Source of the DNA: Endomychus coccineus
Taxonomy: Eukaryota > Arthropoda > Insecta > Coleoptera > Endomychidae
Direction: 5' to 3'
Assembly (NCBI GenBank): GCA_958510875.1
Contig: OY294072.1
Coordinates: 2,418,001-2,482,000, forward strand
Length of the DNA: 64,000 bases
The translations under genes and the position numbers were made by a program. The notes beneath the pieces are model-generated. The model was not told the origin of the DNA and ran no database searches. It saw only the letters and a program-made list of their open reading frames with translations. Shown piece after piece: positions 19,901 through 31,765 of the stretch. Position 1 is the stretch's first letter, and each line of letters opens with the position of its first letter.

Positions 19901-22900
19901 AAACGCGTACACTCATGGATCTGAAGATGTCATATCTTCAGTTTTCGAGATGGACACGACATTGTACGAAGCGAAGGAATCGTCGATCTAGACGTTGACG
20001 TTGGGTATACTAAAATCGTCATTGGAACTGCTATCGACATGAACTATGGGTCAGGATGTTCAAAAATATGTTTTAAATTCGAATCCGGGACTGAAAATGA
20101 TTTTAGAATCCTCTTGGCTGAACGCGTACATTCCAGGATCTGGAGATGTCATATCTTCTGTTCTCGAGATTAACGCGACGATTTACGAAGCGAACGAATC
20201 GTCGATCTATGCGTTTACATTGGGTATACTCAAATCGTTATCAGAACAGCCATCGACATGAACTATGGATCGGGATATTCAAAAATTTGTTTTAAATTTG
20301 AATCCGGGACTAAAAATGATTTCATAATCCTCGTAGCTGGACGCGTACACTCCTGAATCTGAAGATATGTCATATCTTCAGTTTCCAAGATTAACGCGAC
20401 AATGTACGGAGCGAATGAATCGTCGATCTAGACGTTCACATTGGGTAAACTGAAACCGTTATGGGAACAGCTATCGACATGAACTATGAGTCGGCATGTT
20501 CAGAAATATGTTTCAAATTTGAATCTTGGACTAAAAATGATTTTGAAATCCTCTTGGCTGAAAGCGTAAAATCTTGAGTCTGAAGATGTCATATCTTTGG
20601 TTTCCGGGATAAACGCGACAATGTACGAAGCGAATGAATCGTCGATCTGGACGTTTACATTGGGTATACTAAAATCATTATAAGAACAGCTATTGGCATG
20701 AACTATGGGTCAAGATGTTCAGAAGAATGTTTCAAATTTGAATCCGGGACTAGAAATGATTTTAGATTTTTTTTGGCTAAACGCGTACACACATGGATCT
20801 GAAGATGTCATATATTCAGTTTTCGAGATAAACGCGAAAATGTACGAAGCAAATGAATCGTGGATCCAGACGTAACATTGGGTATACTAAAATCGTTATT
20901 AGAACAGCTATTGACATGAACTATGGGTCGGGATTTACAGAAACATGTTTCAAATTTGAATCCGGGACTAAAAATGATTTCAAAATCCTCTTGTCTGAAC
21001 GCGTACACTACTGGGTCTGAAGATGTCATATTCTCAGTTTCCGAGGTAAACGCGTCAATGCACGAAGCGAATGAATTGTCGATCTAGACGTTTACATTGG
21101 GTATACTAGAATCGTTATATGAACCGCTATCGAAATGAACTTTGGGTCGGGATATTCAGAAATATGTTTTTAATTTGAATGCGGGATTAAAAATGATTTT
21201 AGAATCCTCTTGACTAACCGCGTACACTCCTGGATCTGAAGATGTCATATCTTCACTTTTCGAGATAAACGCGACATTGTACGAAGCGAACGAGTCGTCT
21301 ATCTAGACGTTCACATTGGGTAAACTAAATTCGTTATTAGATCAGCTATCGACATGACCTATGGGTCATGATGTTCAGAGAAATCTTTCAAATTTGAATC
21401 TGGGACAAAAAATGATTTTAGAATTCTCTTCGCTAAACGCGTACACTTATGGACCTGAAGATGTCACATCTTCAGTTCTCGAGATTAATGCGACGATGTA
21501 CAAAGCGAACGAATCGTCGATCTAGACATTTACATTGTGTATACTCAAATCGTTATTAGAACAGCCATCGACATGAACTATGGGTCGGGATATCCAAAAA
21601 TATGTTTTAAATTTGAATCCGGGACTAAAATAGATGTTAGAATCCTCTTGGCTGAATGCGTACACTCCTGGATCTGAAGATGAAATATCTACAGTTTTCG
21701 AAATAAACGCGACAATGTAAGAAGCGAATGGATCGTCGATCTAGACATTTACATTGGGTATACTGAAATCGTTATAAGAACAGCTGATGACATGAACTAT
21801 GAGTCAAGATGTTCAGAAATGTGTTTTAAAGTTGAATTCGGGACTAATAATGATTTTGATATCCTTTTGGCCGAACGCGTACACTCCTGGATCTGAAGAT
21901 GTCATCTCTTCCGTTTTCGAGATAGACACGACAATGTACGAGGCGAATGAATCGTCAATCTAGACGATTACATAGGGTATACTAAAATCGTTATAAGAAC
22001 AGTTGATGACATAAACTATGGGTCGGGAAGTTCAGAAATATGTATCAAATTTGAATCCGGGAATAAAATCGATTTCAGAATTCTCTTGGCTAAACGCATA
22101 CACTTATGGATCTGAAGATGTCATATCCTCAGTTTTTGGGATAAACGCGATAATGTACGAAGCGAATGAATGGTCGATCTAGACCTTCACATTGAGTGTA
22201 CTAGAATAGTTATAAGAACAGCTATCGACATGAACTATAGGTCGGGATGTTCAGAAATATGTTTTAAATTTGAATACGGGACTTAAAATGACTTTAATAT
22301 CCTCTTGGCTGAACGCGTACTCTCCTGGATCTGGAGATGTCATATCTTCAGTTTTCGAGATAAACCCGACAATGAACGAGGAGAATGCATCGTCGATCTG
22401 GACGTTTACATTGATTATACTGAAATTGTTATCAGAACAGCTTTTGACATGAACTATGGGTTGGGATGTTCAGAAATATGTTTCAAATTTGAATCCAGGG
22501 CTAAAATCGATTCCAGAATCCTCTTGGCTGAACGGGAACATTCATGGATCTGAAGATGTCATATTTTTGGTTTTCGAGGATAAACGCGACAATGTACAAA
22601 GCGAATGAATCGTCGATCTAGACGTTTACACTGGGTATACTTAAATCATTATAAGAACAGCTGAAGACATAAACTATGGGTCGTGATTTTGAGAAATAAG
22701 TTTTAAATTTGAATTAGGGACTAAAAATAATTTTTAAAATCCTCTTGGCTGAACGCGTACACTCCTGTATCTGAAGATGTCATATCTCCAGTTTTCGAGA
22801 TAAACGCGAGAATGTACGGAGCGAACGCATCGTCAATCTGAACGTTCACATTGGGTATACTAGAATCGTTATAAGAACAGCTACTGACATGAACTATAGG

Positions 22901-25411
22901 TCCGGATGTTCGGAAAAATGTTTCAAATTTGAATCCGGGATATGAAATCATTTTAGAATTCTCTTGGATAAATGCGTACACACATGGATTTGAAGATGTC
23001 ATATCTTCAGTTTTCGAGATTAACGCGACAACGTACGGAGCGAATGAATCGTCGATCTAGACGTTCACATTGGGTAAACTGAAACCGTTATGAGAACAGC
23101 TATCGACATGAACTATGGGTCAGCATGTTCAGAAATATGTTTCAAATTCGAATCTGGGACTAAAAATGATTTTAAAATCCTCTTTGCTGAATGCGTACAA
23201 TCCTGGATCTGAAGATGTCATATCTTCAGTTTTCGAGATAAACTCGACAATGTACGAGGCGAATGAATCGTCGATCTGGACGTTCACATTGGGTAAACTC
23301 CAATCGTTATAAGAACAGCTAATGACATAAACTATGGGTCGAGAAGTTCAGAAATAGGTTTCAGATTTGAATCCGGGACTAAAATCGAATTTAGAATTCT
23401 CTTGGCGCATAGCGTACACCCACGGATCTGAAGGTGTCATATCTTTGGATTCCGAGATAAACGCGACAATGTACGGAGCGAATGAATCGTCGATCTAGAC
23501 GTTTACATTGGGTATACTGAAATCATTAAAAGAAGAGCTACTGGCATGAACTATGGGTCGGGATGTTCAGAAAAATGTTTCAAATTTGAATCCGGGACTA
23601 AGAATGATTTTAGAAATTTTTTCGTCTAAACGCGTACACACATGGATCTGAAGATGTAATATCTTCAGTTTTCGAGATCAACGCGACAATGTACGAAGCG
23701 AATAATTGTCGATCTAGACGTTTACATTGAGTATACTAGAATCGTTATTAGAACAGCTATTGACATGAACTATGGGTCGGGATTTACAGAAATATATTTC
23801 AAATTTGAATCCGGGACTAAAACTGATTTTAAAATCCTCTTGACTGAACGCGTACACTTCTGGGTCTGAAGATGTCATATTCTCAGTTTTCGAGATAAAC
23901 GCGACAGTGCACGAATCGAATGAATCGTCGATCTAGACTTTTACATTGGGTATACTAGAATCTTTATATGAACAGCTATCGAAATGAACTTTGGGTCGGG
24001 ATATTCAGAAATATGTTTTTAATTTGAATACGGGATTAAAAATGATTTTAGAATCCTCTTGACTAAACGCGTACACTCCTGGATCTGAAGATGTCATATC
24101 TTCACTTTTCGAGATAAACGCGACATTGTACGAAGCGAACGAGTCGTCGATCTAGACGTTCACATTGGGTATACTAAAATCGTTATTAGATCAGCTATCG
24201 ACATGACCTATGGGTCATGATGTTAAGAGAAATCTTTCAAATTTTAATCTGGGACAAAAAAAGATTTTATAATTCGCTTCGCTAAACGCGTAAACTTATG
24301 GACCTGAAGATGTCACATCTTCAGTTCTCGAGATTAACGCGACGATGTACAAAGCGAACGAATCATCGATCTAAACATTTACATTGAGTATACTCAAATC
24401 GTTATTAGAACAGCCATCGACATGAACTATGGGTCGGGATATTCAAAAAAATGTTCTAAATTTGAATCCGGGACTAAAATAGATGTTAGAATCCTCTTGG
24501 CTGAATGCGTACACTCCTGGATCTAAAGATGAAACATCGTGAGTTTTCGAGATAAACGCGACAATGTAAGAAGCGAATGAATCGTCGATCTAGACGTTTA
24601 CGTTGGGTATACTAAAATCGTTATAAGATCAGCTTATGACATAAGCTATGATTCAAGATGTTCAGAACTATGTTTTAAAGTTGAGGTCGGGACAAAAAAT
24701 GATTTTGATGTCCTCTTGGCCGAACGCGTACACTCCTGGATCTGAAGATGTCATATCTTCCGTTTTCTAGGTAGCCTCGACAACGTACGAGGCGAATGAA
24801 TCGTCGATCTAGACGATTACATTGGGTATACTAAAATCGTTATAAGAACAGCTGATGACATAAACTATGGGTCGGGATGTTCAGAAATATGTTTCAAATT
24901 TGAATCTGGGAATAAAATTGATTTTAGAATTCTCTTGGCTAAACGCGTACACTTATGGATCTGAAGATGTCATATCCTTAGTTTTCGGGATAAACGAGAC
25001 GATGTACGAAGTGAATGAATAGTCGATCTGGACCTCCACATTGGGTGTACTAGAATCGTTATAAGAACAGCTGTTGACATGAACTACGGGTTGCGATGTT
25101 CAGAAAAATGTTTCAAATTTGAATCCGGGACATGAAATGATTTTAGAATTTTCTTGGCTAAACGCGTACACACATGGATCTGAAGATGTCATAGCTTCAG
25201 TTTTCGAGATAATCACGACATTGTACGGAGCGAACGAGTCGTCCATCTGGACGTTTACATTGAGTATACTAAAATCGTTGTTAGAACAGCTATTGACATG
25301 AACTATGGGTCGGGATTTACAAAAATATGTTTCAAATTTGAATCCGGGACTAAAAATGATTTTAAAATCCTCTTGTCTGAACAAGTACACTACTGGGTCT
25401 GAAGATGTCTT
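13970..25411. repeat. 219-bp satellite array with higher-order structure
   Basis: About 52 degenerate tandem monomers. Spacing of the conserved CGTCGATC anchor is 219 bp at 14130-14349, 15190-15409, 15409-15628 and 15628-15847, with occasional shortened monomers. Variant blocks recur at about 2.85-3.06 kb (for example 17.88, 20.94 and 23.79 kb) and at 5.7 kb (16741 and 22440), indicating a higher-order repeat of about 13-14 monomers. The period is 73 codons, so short frames recur on both strands, but most monomers carry CTAG, which gives a stop on both strands. The array is cut at 25411 by E2. No gene supported. Confidence 0.9.
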
Positions 25412-27272
25412 AGTAGATGAACACCACTACTTCTGGAACAGGATATCCGATCTCCAGTTCCGGTCTAGCTGTAGATGTGCATACCATAGAGCTGAAGGTT
25501 ATAGAGCTAACCCCAAGTCAAAACCATAGAGCATTAAGCGGAATTAAGGTACAGACTGTTTCGTAGAGGCGCTCATAAGGTACAGCTGTCATGGCGACCA
25601 TAAGGTCCAAATGTCATGGCGACCATAACGTACTGCTGTCATGGCGACCATAAGGTCCTGCTGTCATGGCGACCATAAGGTCCAGCTGTCATGGCGACCA
25701 TAAGGTCCAGCTGTCATGGCGATTATGATGTACAGCTGTCATGGCGACCATGAGGTCCAGCTGTCATGGCGACCATAAGGTCCAGCTGTCATGGCGACCA
25801 TAAAGTACAGCTGTCATGACGACCATAAGGTCCTGCTGTCATGGCGACCATAAGTTACAGCTGTCATGGCGGACCTAAGGTAAGGATTGCTTCGTGGAGA
25901 TGGCGCCACCAAGTGACAGCTGTCATGGCGGCCCTGAGGTACACTCTGCTTCGTGTAGGTGTCACCACCACGTGACAGCTGTCATGGCGGACCTAAGGTA
26001 CAGAATGCTTCGTGCAGATGTCGCAACCACATGACAGCTGTCATGACGGACCCAAGGTACAGACTGCTTCGTGGAGGGGGCTCCGCCACCTCTAGGAAAC
26101 AATCTCTACCTCTGGTCCAAAGGTAACGGCTGCTCCATGAAGATGTCATCACAACGTGACAGCTGTCATCGAAGGTACAGACTGCTTCGTGGAGATGGCG
26201 CAACCAAGTGACAGCTGTCATGGCGGACATAAGGTACCGATTGCTTCGTGAAGATGTTACCACAACGTGACAGCTGTCATTGCGAACCAAAGGTACAGGT
26301 TGCTTTGTGTAGGTGTCACCACCACGTGACAGCTGTCATGGTGGGCTAAAGGTACAGGCTGCTTCATGTAGGTGTCACCACCACATGACAGCTGTCATGA
26401 TGAGCTAATGGTACAGGCTGCTTCGTGTAGGTGTCACGTGACAGATGTCATGGCGAATCGAAGGTACAGGCTGCTTCATGTAGGTGTCACCACCACGTGA
26501 CAGCGGTCATCGAAGGTACAGGCTGCTTCGTGTAGGCGACGCCACCAGTTCGACTCGTCCGTCTCGTGCGAATCCAAGATGACAGGCTGCTATCACAGGA
26601 CAGACGTGTGACGTCACAGCATAAAGGTACAGACTGCTCCGTGGAGGTGTCGCCACCAGTTCAACTCGTCCCACTCATGCGACTCGTAGGGTTTTGAAAT
26701 CACATGATCTGTCACGCGGTGAGATAGGGTTTTTGTCACTTCGACGGAGTGTCTGTCACAAGGTGTCATGGTGGCTATCACGTACCATAGAGCTGAAGGT
26801 TATAGAGCTAACCTAACTCAAAACCGTAGAGCATCATGGTGGTGGAAAGAGTTGTCATGGTGTCTGTCACGTGAGGTCTTCATCGAGGTGTCATGTTGCG
26901 TCTTGGAGGGTGTGACGTGGTGGATCCATGAAGCATCTGTCACGCGAACTGTCATGACGGATCTATGAATGTCAACCATAGCTTTATAGGTATCAAATGA
27001 AAAGTCTACATATGCAGAATGTTAATTTTATTGAATTGAAGATCCTACGATCATAGTTTACCAACGATGATGACGTCACGGGAGGCATTCTTTGTTTCAA
27101 TCCGGCGACCATAGTTTACGAACGATGATGACGTCACTGCTTCGAACCGATGACAGTAACTGACTCAATCCGGCGACCATAGTTCACGAACGATGATGAC
27201 GTCATCATCGTTCACGAACTATGATGGTCAGATGAGGAATGAAATGCGAGTAATAATAATGATACTCTATGA
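25412..27272. repeat. E2 left terminal inverted repeat
   Basis: About 1.86 kb, inverse of the E1 right TIR. It starts AGTAGATGAA immediately after a cut satellite monomer. Outer to inner: terminal segment, 25-bp array (about 25570-25870), 60-75-bp repeats with the perfect palindrome CATGACAGCTGTCATG (25870-26560), unique part, then three TGACGTCA repeats (27060-27228). A segment near 25485-25545 recurs at 26785-26845, so the repeat block is flanked by its own short duplication. Confidence 0.85.
27178..27223. promoter_or_regulatory. 46-bp CRE-centred palindrome in E2 TIR
   Basis: CATAGTTCACGAAC...GTTCACGAACTATG around GATGACGTCATC; the counterpart of 9122-9167. It lies about 260 bp upstream of the membrane-protein gene, so it may also act as its promoter element. 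Confidence 0.6.
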
Positions 27273-27481
27273 GTAAATGTGAATAGTTGGAGGTTATGAT
27301 AAAGATACCCAGTAAGCTTGTAAATGTGTCATTATGCATATATCTTTTGAAGAATACACACGTATACTTTGAAAATTTGTGGAGAAAGTTCATGAACTAA
27401 GAAGAGACTTGAATTTTTACGAAGATAAAATAAAAGTTATAAGACTATTGAATACATTCACAAGTGCAAAAAGTGAAGATA

Positions 27482-27985
27482 ATGATGGAAGTGGGGATGT
27501 TAAAAACAAATTTCGTGATTCTAACCACAATTCTGAATGGTATTCTATACGCGAACGTTCCCCAACACGTTGAGCGCATTTATATTTGTCTGAAGGATGT
27601 TGCAACCGATGGTGGTGGGGGGTGTTACCGTACCGAATGGATTCCGATGAATTTTAGAAAAATCAACGATATTCAATTAGAGGTATTCGCATTCAACATT
27701 CCTCAAGACAATCGTACCATCATTCATTATGAACTTAAACTTTTATTCTTTGATCGGAGTGAGGGAGATATGGCTGAATGGCAATTGCTCTAACAATCAT
27801 CATGTTTACCACATGTCATACAAAAGACAATATCAACACCATCCACACGAACATCATCCTCACTAGACGAAGAAATTTCTAAAATTTTCGCAATTTTGTA
27901 TGCAATTTTATCTTCTTTATCAGTACTAATGTTGAAAATGTTTGTTAAATATGTAGAGAAGGCTATTCACCATGTAAATAAATGA
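27482..27985 (+). pseudogene. Signal-peptide/membrane-anchor protein, E2 copy (premature stop)
   Basis: ATG at 27482; the frame would be 167 codons but a TAA stops it at 27793. The start encodes a hydrophobic leader (LKTNFVILTTILNGILYA), followed by a polar domain with an N-glycosylation motif (NRT), then a C-terminal hydrophobic segment and a basic tail. This predicts a type I membrane protein. A G6 tract joins leader and ectodomain frames here; E1 and E3 have G5. An open frame without ATG precedes it (27379 onward) and is conserved in E3, so an upstream exon is possible. No family recognised. Confidence 0.55.
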
Positions 27986-28027
27986 TTGTATGAAGATATA
28001 AGTGTTTTAATAAAACAAAAGGAATAA

Positions 28028-29025
28028 TTATAATAATATATTGACATTATCATTTGCTAGTTCATAAGCTTTATTTTTGTGATTGGTAACACATTCTATC
28101 AATGACTCGATGTTGATAACACTAATCAATTGTTCACCCCCCTCTTCTTCTGGGGCATGGATAATATTTCCTCTTGCATACCATTTCAAATCGCGGCGGA
28201 AATTCTGTTTCACTCCGTTACCAATATCGATAGCATGAGATATGTTAGACCATTTACGTATTAATCGCATTCCTCGATTTTGTAATTTTCTGTCGGCATC
28301 ACGCCAACCATCCTCCTGTCGACGCATTAGATACCATTCTGGTCTCATATCATTTGATGTTCGATATAATCCTAAATAATATATATTATATAATTTTTAT
28401 TATAAAAAACAAAGTAATTACCTAAATTTCGTCTCTTTCCGAAATTTATAGGAGGTGGAACAATATTTGGTGCAATGTTATTCCGTAAGGTGATAACATT
28501 CATTTGAATTAGTTGAGATAAGCGTTGAGATCGTTCTTTCGCAAGACATTCACGTTCCTAAGCTCTTTGACGTTCTTGTTGTTCATAGAATTTCTCGTAC
28601 TCACAATATTTCATCATAATAAATTTCATAAACGAAAACAGTTCACGTAACTCGATGACTTTAGGAGTTCGCATTTGCATCAATAATGATTCGAAATCAA
28701 TAGCATCTAGAACATAATATTTCTTTCGTGCATCAGTCTTATCACAAATTCCTAAATGGTGCATATGCGGGTTTTTCCTCAACAATCTTGTTATAACACC
28801 CTTTTTAGCATGATATTTTTTGCCGCGATAACCTAACCAATCCAATAGATCTTCATTCATCAGAACGCGTTTGTTTAGTTGAATATTCCAAAATAAATAG
28901 TTTCTTTTATCGTTTCTTATATCGATTCCAAATTTTAGACACACTTCATTAACTGTTAACTTAATAAAATTGTTGGTGTACCATGTAGCCACATTTGAAT
29001 CACGAACGCACGCTGCAAAGTTCAT
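28028..29025 (-). pseudogene. MSV199-DUF3627-like protein, two exons, E2 copy
   Basis: Exon 1 28422-29025 and exon 2 28028-28371, with the 50-bp intron at 28372-28421. ATG at 29025. The MSV199-like region is fully open, but a TAG follows ...EQQERQRA at 28558, before the intron. One nonsense change therefore separates it from the E1/E3 consensus frame. Confidence 0.65.
28372..28421 (-). other. Spliceosomal intron in MSV199-type gene (E2)
   Basis: Same length, boundaries and phase as in E1 and E3. Confidence 0.7.
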
Positions 29026-29188
29026 TTTTATAACTGAACATTTTCTGAAATGATTCTCTCTTACATACGTGAGAACGTGAACGTGAATAGTGAGGGGGGG
29101 GGGTAACTCTCCGTTTCGATGTCATTGCAAACGTTGGTAATTGACTGATAACGTTACTAGTTAATTCAATTTGTTTCATTTCCAGCAA

Positions 29189-29222
29189 CCGACTACCATA
29201 GTTTACAAACTATGATCGTCGG
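29189..29222. promoter_or_regulatory. Intergenic hairpin, E2 copy
   Basis: Identical to the E1 hairpin at 1691-1724; intergenic space between MCP and MSV199 genes. Confidence 0.5.
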
Positions 29223-29361
29223 ATGTTTACATCACCACCTACCGTTTGAGGAATAAAATATCAAATATAATAATAATAATAACATTTATTGGGAAAGATA
29301 CATTTTGATAGTACATCATTTAGAACTGAAATTATAACATTATGATTCATCACCTGGTTCT

Positions 29362-30355
29362 TCACACCAAATTCCGAACTGATCCTGTAATCGGAGAATA
29401 CTCCATTATACGATCGTTAATGATGATGCAATGAGCCCTGGTGTTTTTGGGGAAATTCAGGAAACTTTCCATCTCTAGTTTGACGTCAACTGTTGATGAC
29501 TTTATAGCATCGTTTAGTTTTGAACAGTAAATCACGAAAATTGCTCTATTCTTGAATGCTATATAATCTAACATGGGGTCACTTATTATTTTATTTGAAA
29601 ATGATTTCTGGAAATCATAGTACATCTGGTATGCTTCCACGTATTGCTGGTCAGTGAAATTCAATTTCATTGCTTCATATGGATAACACTCTGAATTCAA
29701 GTATAATTTTACATTTAGCAAATTCATATTATCGAAATATGCACTGTGCTTAACAGGATTATTTTTTCGATCAGTTTGGAAAGCTAGAATCACATATCTA
29801 GGACGTTCCAAATTCATTGCAATCGTTATCGGTTCGAGACCTTATCAAGCGCAGCTTATGTTTTCCACTCAAAACTTTGTTATAGTCAATATAGGAATAT
29901 AGGCCTAGTAGAAAATTCAACGGTATCCATAAATTGATTTTATTATTGTAGACTGAACTCAATACATCCTTAAATGACCATCCAGAAATAGCTAGAGGTA
30001 TAGATTCATGTTTGGTATATGTTAGATAAGCTCTGATAGTGCTGACAATACCAGGATCACGTACTTTGTCTATCTCTTTTCCATTCAATTCATAACTGAT
30101 ATATTCGAAGAGAAACGCTCCGAAATTATTCGCTAGTTTACATTCACCATCACCACTTGCTTCTGGCTGGAATTCTGCCTCGATGAATAAAGCAGACGAG
30201 GCCAAATCTACCAACACATCTTGTTGATTGATTAATATCTCAATTTCATCGCTGTTGCCAAAAGATGTTGTGTTGGGATAGTAGGTATGAGTTTCTTCTC
30301 GGATGATGTCTTCATTGAAGTTTGGCTCGTTGAATATTTGAAGTTTTTCCGACAT
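29362..30355 (-). pseudogene. Putative major capsid protein, E2 copy (215-bp deletion)
   Basis: ATG at 30355. Compared with E1, bases equivalent to 2321-2535 are missing, which shifts the frame at about 29820. N-terminal (29798-30355) and C-terminal (29362-29817) parts are each open. A short insertion near 29895 adds residues (GLYSYIDYN instead of GLFIDYN). Confidence 0.7.
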
Positions 30356-30491
30356 TGTAACCAAGGGACTTCAAAAAATTGATATTTCCCAATGATAGTG
30401 ATGCAGAAGCAACCTTCTCCCTTGAACTCGTTGTAGATAATGACTGATGACCACTATGGGTATGTCTTTTATTGCTGAAATTCAAACCCAT
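30312..30491 (-). CDS. 59-aa Ser-rich small protein, intact
   Basis: ATG at 30491, stop at 30312; overlaps the MCP start by 44 bp in another frame. Rich in Ser/Thr and basic residues, with ASLSLENINFLKSLGYNV near the C-terminus. Small proteins with a similar closing motif occur beside the capsid gene in related elements, to my recollection, but function is unknown. The same frame is open in E3, which supports it being a real gene. Confidence 0.5.
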   Translation of the reverse strand: MGLNFSNKRHTHSGHQSLSTTSSREKVASASLSLGNINFLKSLGYNVGKTSNIQRAKLQ

Positions 30492-30577
30492 GTTCTCAAG
30501 TGATGGCTACTGCAACATCAACCTTCTCAGATGAATTCTTTTCATATAATGAGTGGTGGTGAGTATTGGATTATTAT

Positions 30578-31321
30578 TTATTGTTGGAAGCCATAATCCC
30601 TAGCGGTCTTTTTCATATCCAACCGTATAATAATTTCTTCTCCACGAAAATTTACCCGTTTCCAATTCTGATCTAAAATATTCAGTGTGATGTTATCGAA
30701 GGACGTCTTGCTGATGACCGGTAGATAAATAAGATTCTTCGGCTCTATATCAATGGAAAACCCAGGTGGTACAAGAGGTGAGAACTCATATATCGTATGA
30801 GCTGTCTTATTGTTATAATATGCTCCTGCGGTTAAGTTACACTCTACTCGTATTGTTTGAACTTTGATTATGTTTATAGGTCGATCAGATACGTGTGGTT
30901 CGCGAGATGTCAATTTCTTTTTGCTGAATCCAAACAGTACGCTTATACTATCTTTAGGAATAAAATTCACTTCAAAATCACTCTTCAGCTCTGTGTGTAG
31001 AGTGTTGTTGTTAGATTTTATTGACAATTTCCGGTCACGTTCTTCTTGCTTCACTCCTATCCCACAAACTGCACTTTGTATGAAATCCTCGATGTCTGTC
31101 AACTCGTAGGACCCCATAGGTATAGTTACTACTTCTTCCTCACCCTTCATATTTTCATAATAAAATTTACTAAAACCTTCTTCAATGTTCGGAATGCTAT
31201 TGTACGTAAGCAAGCCAACAAGTGCGATAGAATAATATGAATGAGGATCTAGTTCTATAGGTGGGTGGAAATCTACAGATAAGCGGGAGCTCTTACCCGT
31301 GATAGTGAACGTCTGAGACAT
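30578..31321 (-). CDS. Penton-like/minor capsid protein, 247 aa, intact
   Basis: ATG at 31321 (the longer frame would need TTG). The N-terminal half has PPIELDPHSYYSIALVGL, YNSIPNI and a KFYYENMKGEEEVVTIP strand region, followed by a C-terminal beta-rich half with VPPGFSIDIEPKNLIYLP. This pattern fits the single jelly-roll penton position next to the capsid gene in Polinton-like elements. Only E2 has an uninterrupted copy: E1 has a 2-bp insertion and E3 a 16-bp deletion. The stop overlaps an AATAAA signal. Confidence 0.6.
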   Translation of the reverse strand: MSQTFTITGKSSRLSVDFHPPIELDPHSYYSIALVGLLTYNSIPNIEEGFSKFYYENMKGEEEVVTIPMGSYELTDIEDFIQSAVCGIGVKQEERDRKLSIKSNNNTLHTELKSDFEVNFIPKDSISVLFGFSKKKLTSREPHVSDRPINIIKVQTIRVECNLTAGAYYNNKTAHTIYEFSPLVPPGFSIDIEPKNLIYLPVISKTSFDNITLNILDQNWKRVNFRGEEIIIRLDMKKTARDYGFQQ

Positions 31322-31347
31322 GATTGATGGAAACTTTACCAACAATC

Positions 31348-31362
31348 TGTTTATATACTAAT
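31348..31362 (-). promoter_or_regulatory. Putative promoter of penton-like gene (E2)
   Basis: TTAGTATATAAACAG on the minus strand, 26 bp before the ATG; same motif as upstream of the ATPase genes. Confidence 0.45.
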
Positions 31363-31372
31363 AAATGCAGGG

Positions 31373-31765
31373 TTAGTCGAGCACAACTGAAGAGTTAGAG
31401 AGGAAATCTAAACATAACTGACCACAATTATAAGTGTTATATTGTTGAAAATTATCGTGATTGAATAATATCTTACACTTCTTGAAATGATCCACTAGTT
31501 CGCGAGAGGGGCGTAAATTGCCAAAACTATCATAATATAAAACTGTATCACCGACTTTATTAAACTCAACCCAGTGAGTGCCTCCATTGTCCGAGCTATC
31601 TGAATTAACTATTCCACGCTCGTTTTTCCATGGTCCGTTGGATGGCAGTTCATCACGCATAAATACTCCTCTGAAATGGGGAATTTTCAGAGCTTTTGCT
31701 AGTTTTCGTAGATCGAGATCGGTCAGAGGTCTTCTGGGTAGGTTTACTGACAGTTTTCTGGATGT
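31373..31765 (-). CDS. Adenain-type cysteine protease
   Basis: Open from 31765 to the stop at 31373 (130 codons). The first ATG, at 31660, opens MRDELPSNGPW. Conserved adenain features: GTHWV (catalytic His), YYDSFGN (acidic residue region) and YNCGQLCLDFL (catalytic Cys). The 35 codons before that ATG look conserved in all copies (LDLRKLAKALKI-HFRGVF) but have no ATG and overlap the end of the PLA2 gene in the -1 frame. Such proteases mature capsid proteins. Here the frameshift heptamer is A GAA AAC, so a fusion would probably be lost in E2. Confidence 0.7.
   Translation of the reverse strand, partial: TSRKLSVNLPRRPLTDLDLRKLAKALKIPHFRGVFMRDELPSNGPWKNERGIVNSDSSDNGGTHWVEFNKVGDTVLYYDSFGNLRPSRELVDHFKKCKILFNHDNFQQYNTYNCGQLCLDFLSNSSVVLD

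Noticed and set aside
15197..25390. Many 60-119-codon frames on both strands of the satellite
   Set aside because: They follow from the 73-codon period and occasional loss of the CTAG stop; monomers carry frequent disabling changes and no longer frame is conserved.
13970..25411. CRISPR-like array
   Set aside because: Repeats are contiguous, degenerate 219-bp monomers without unique spacers, in eukaryotic DNA.
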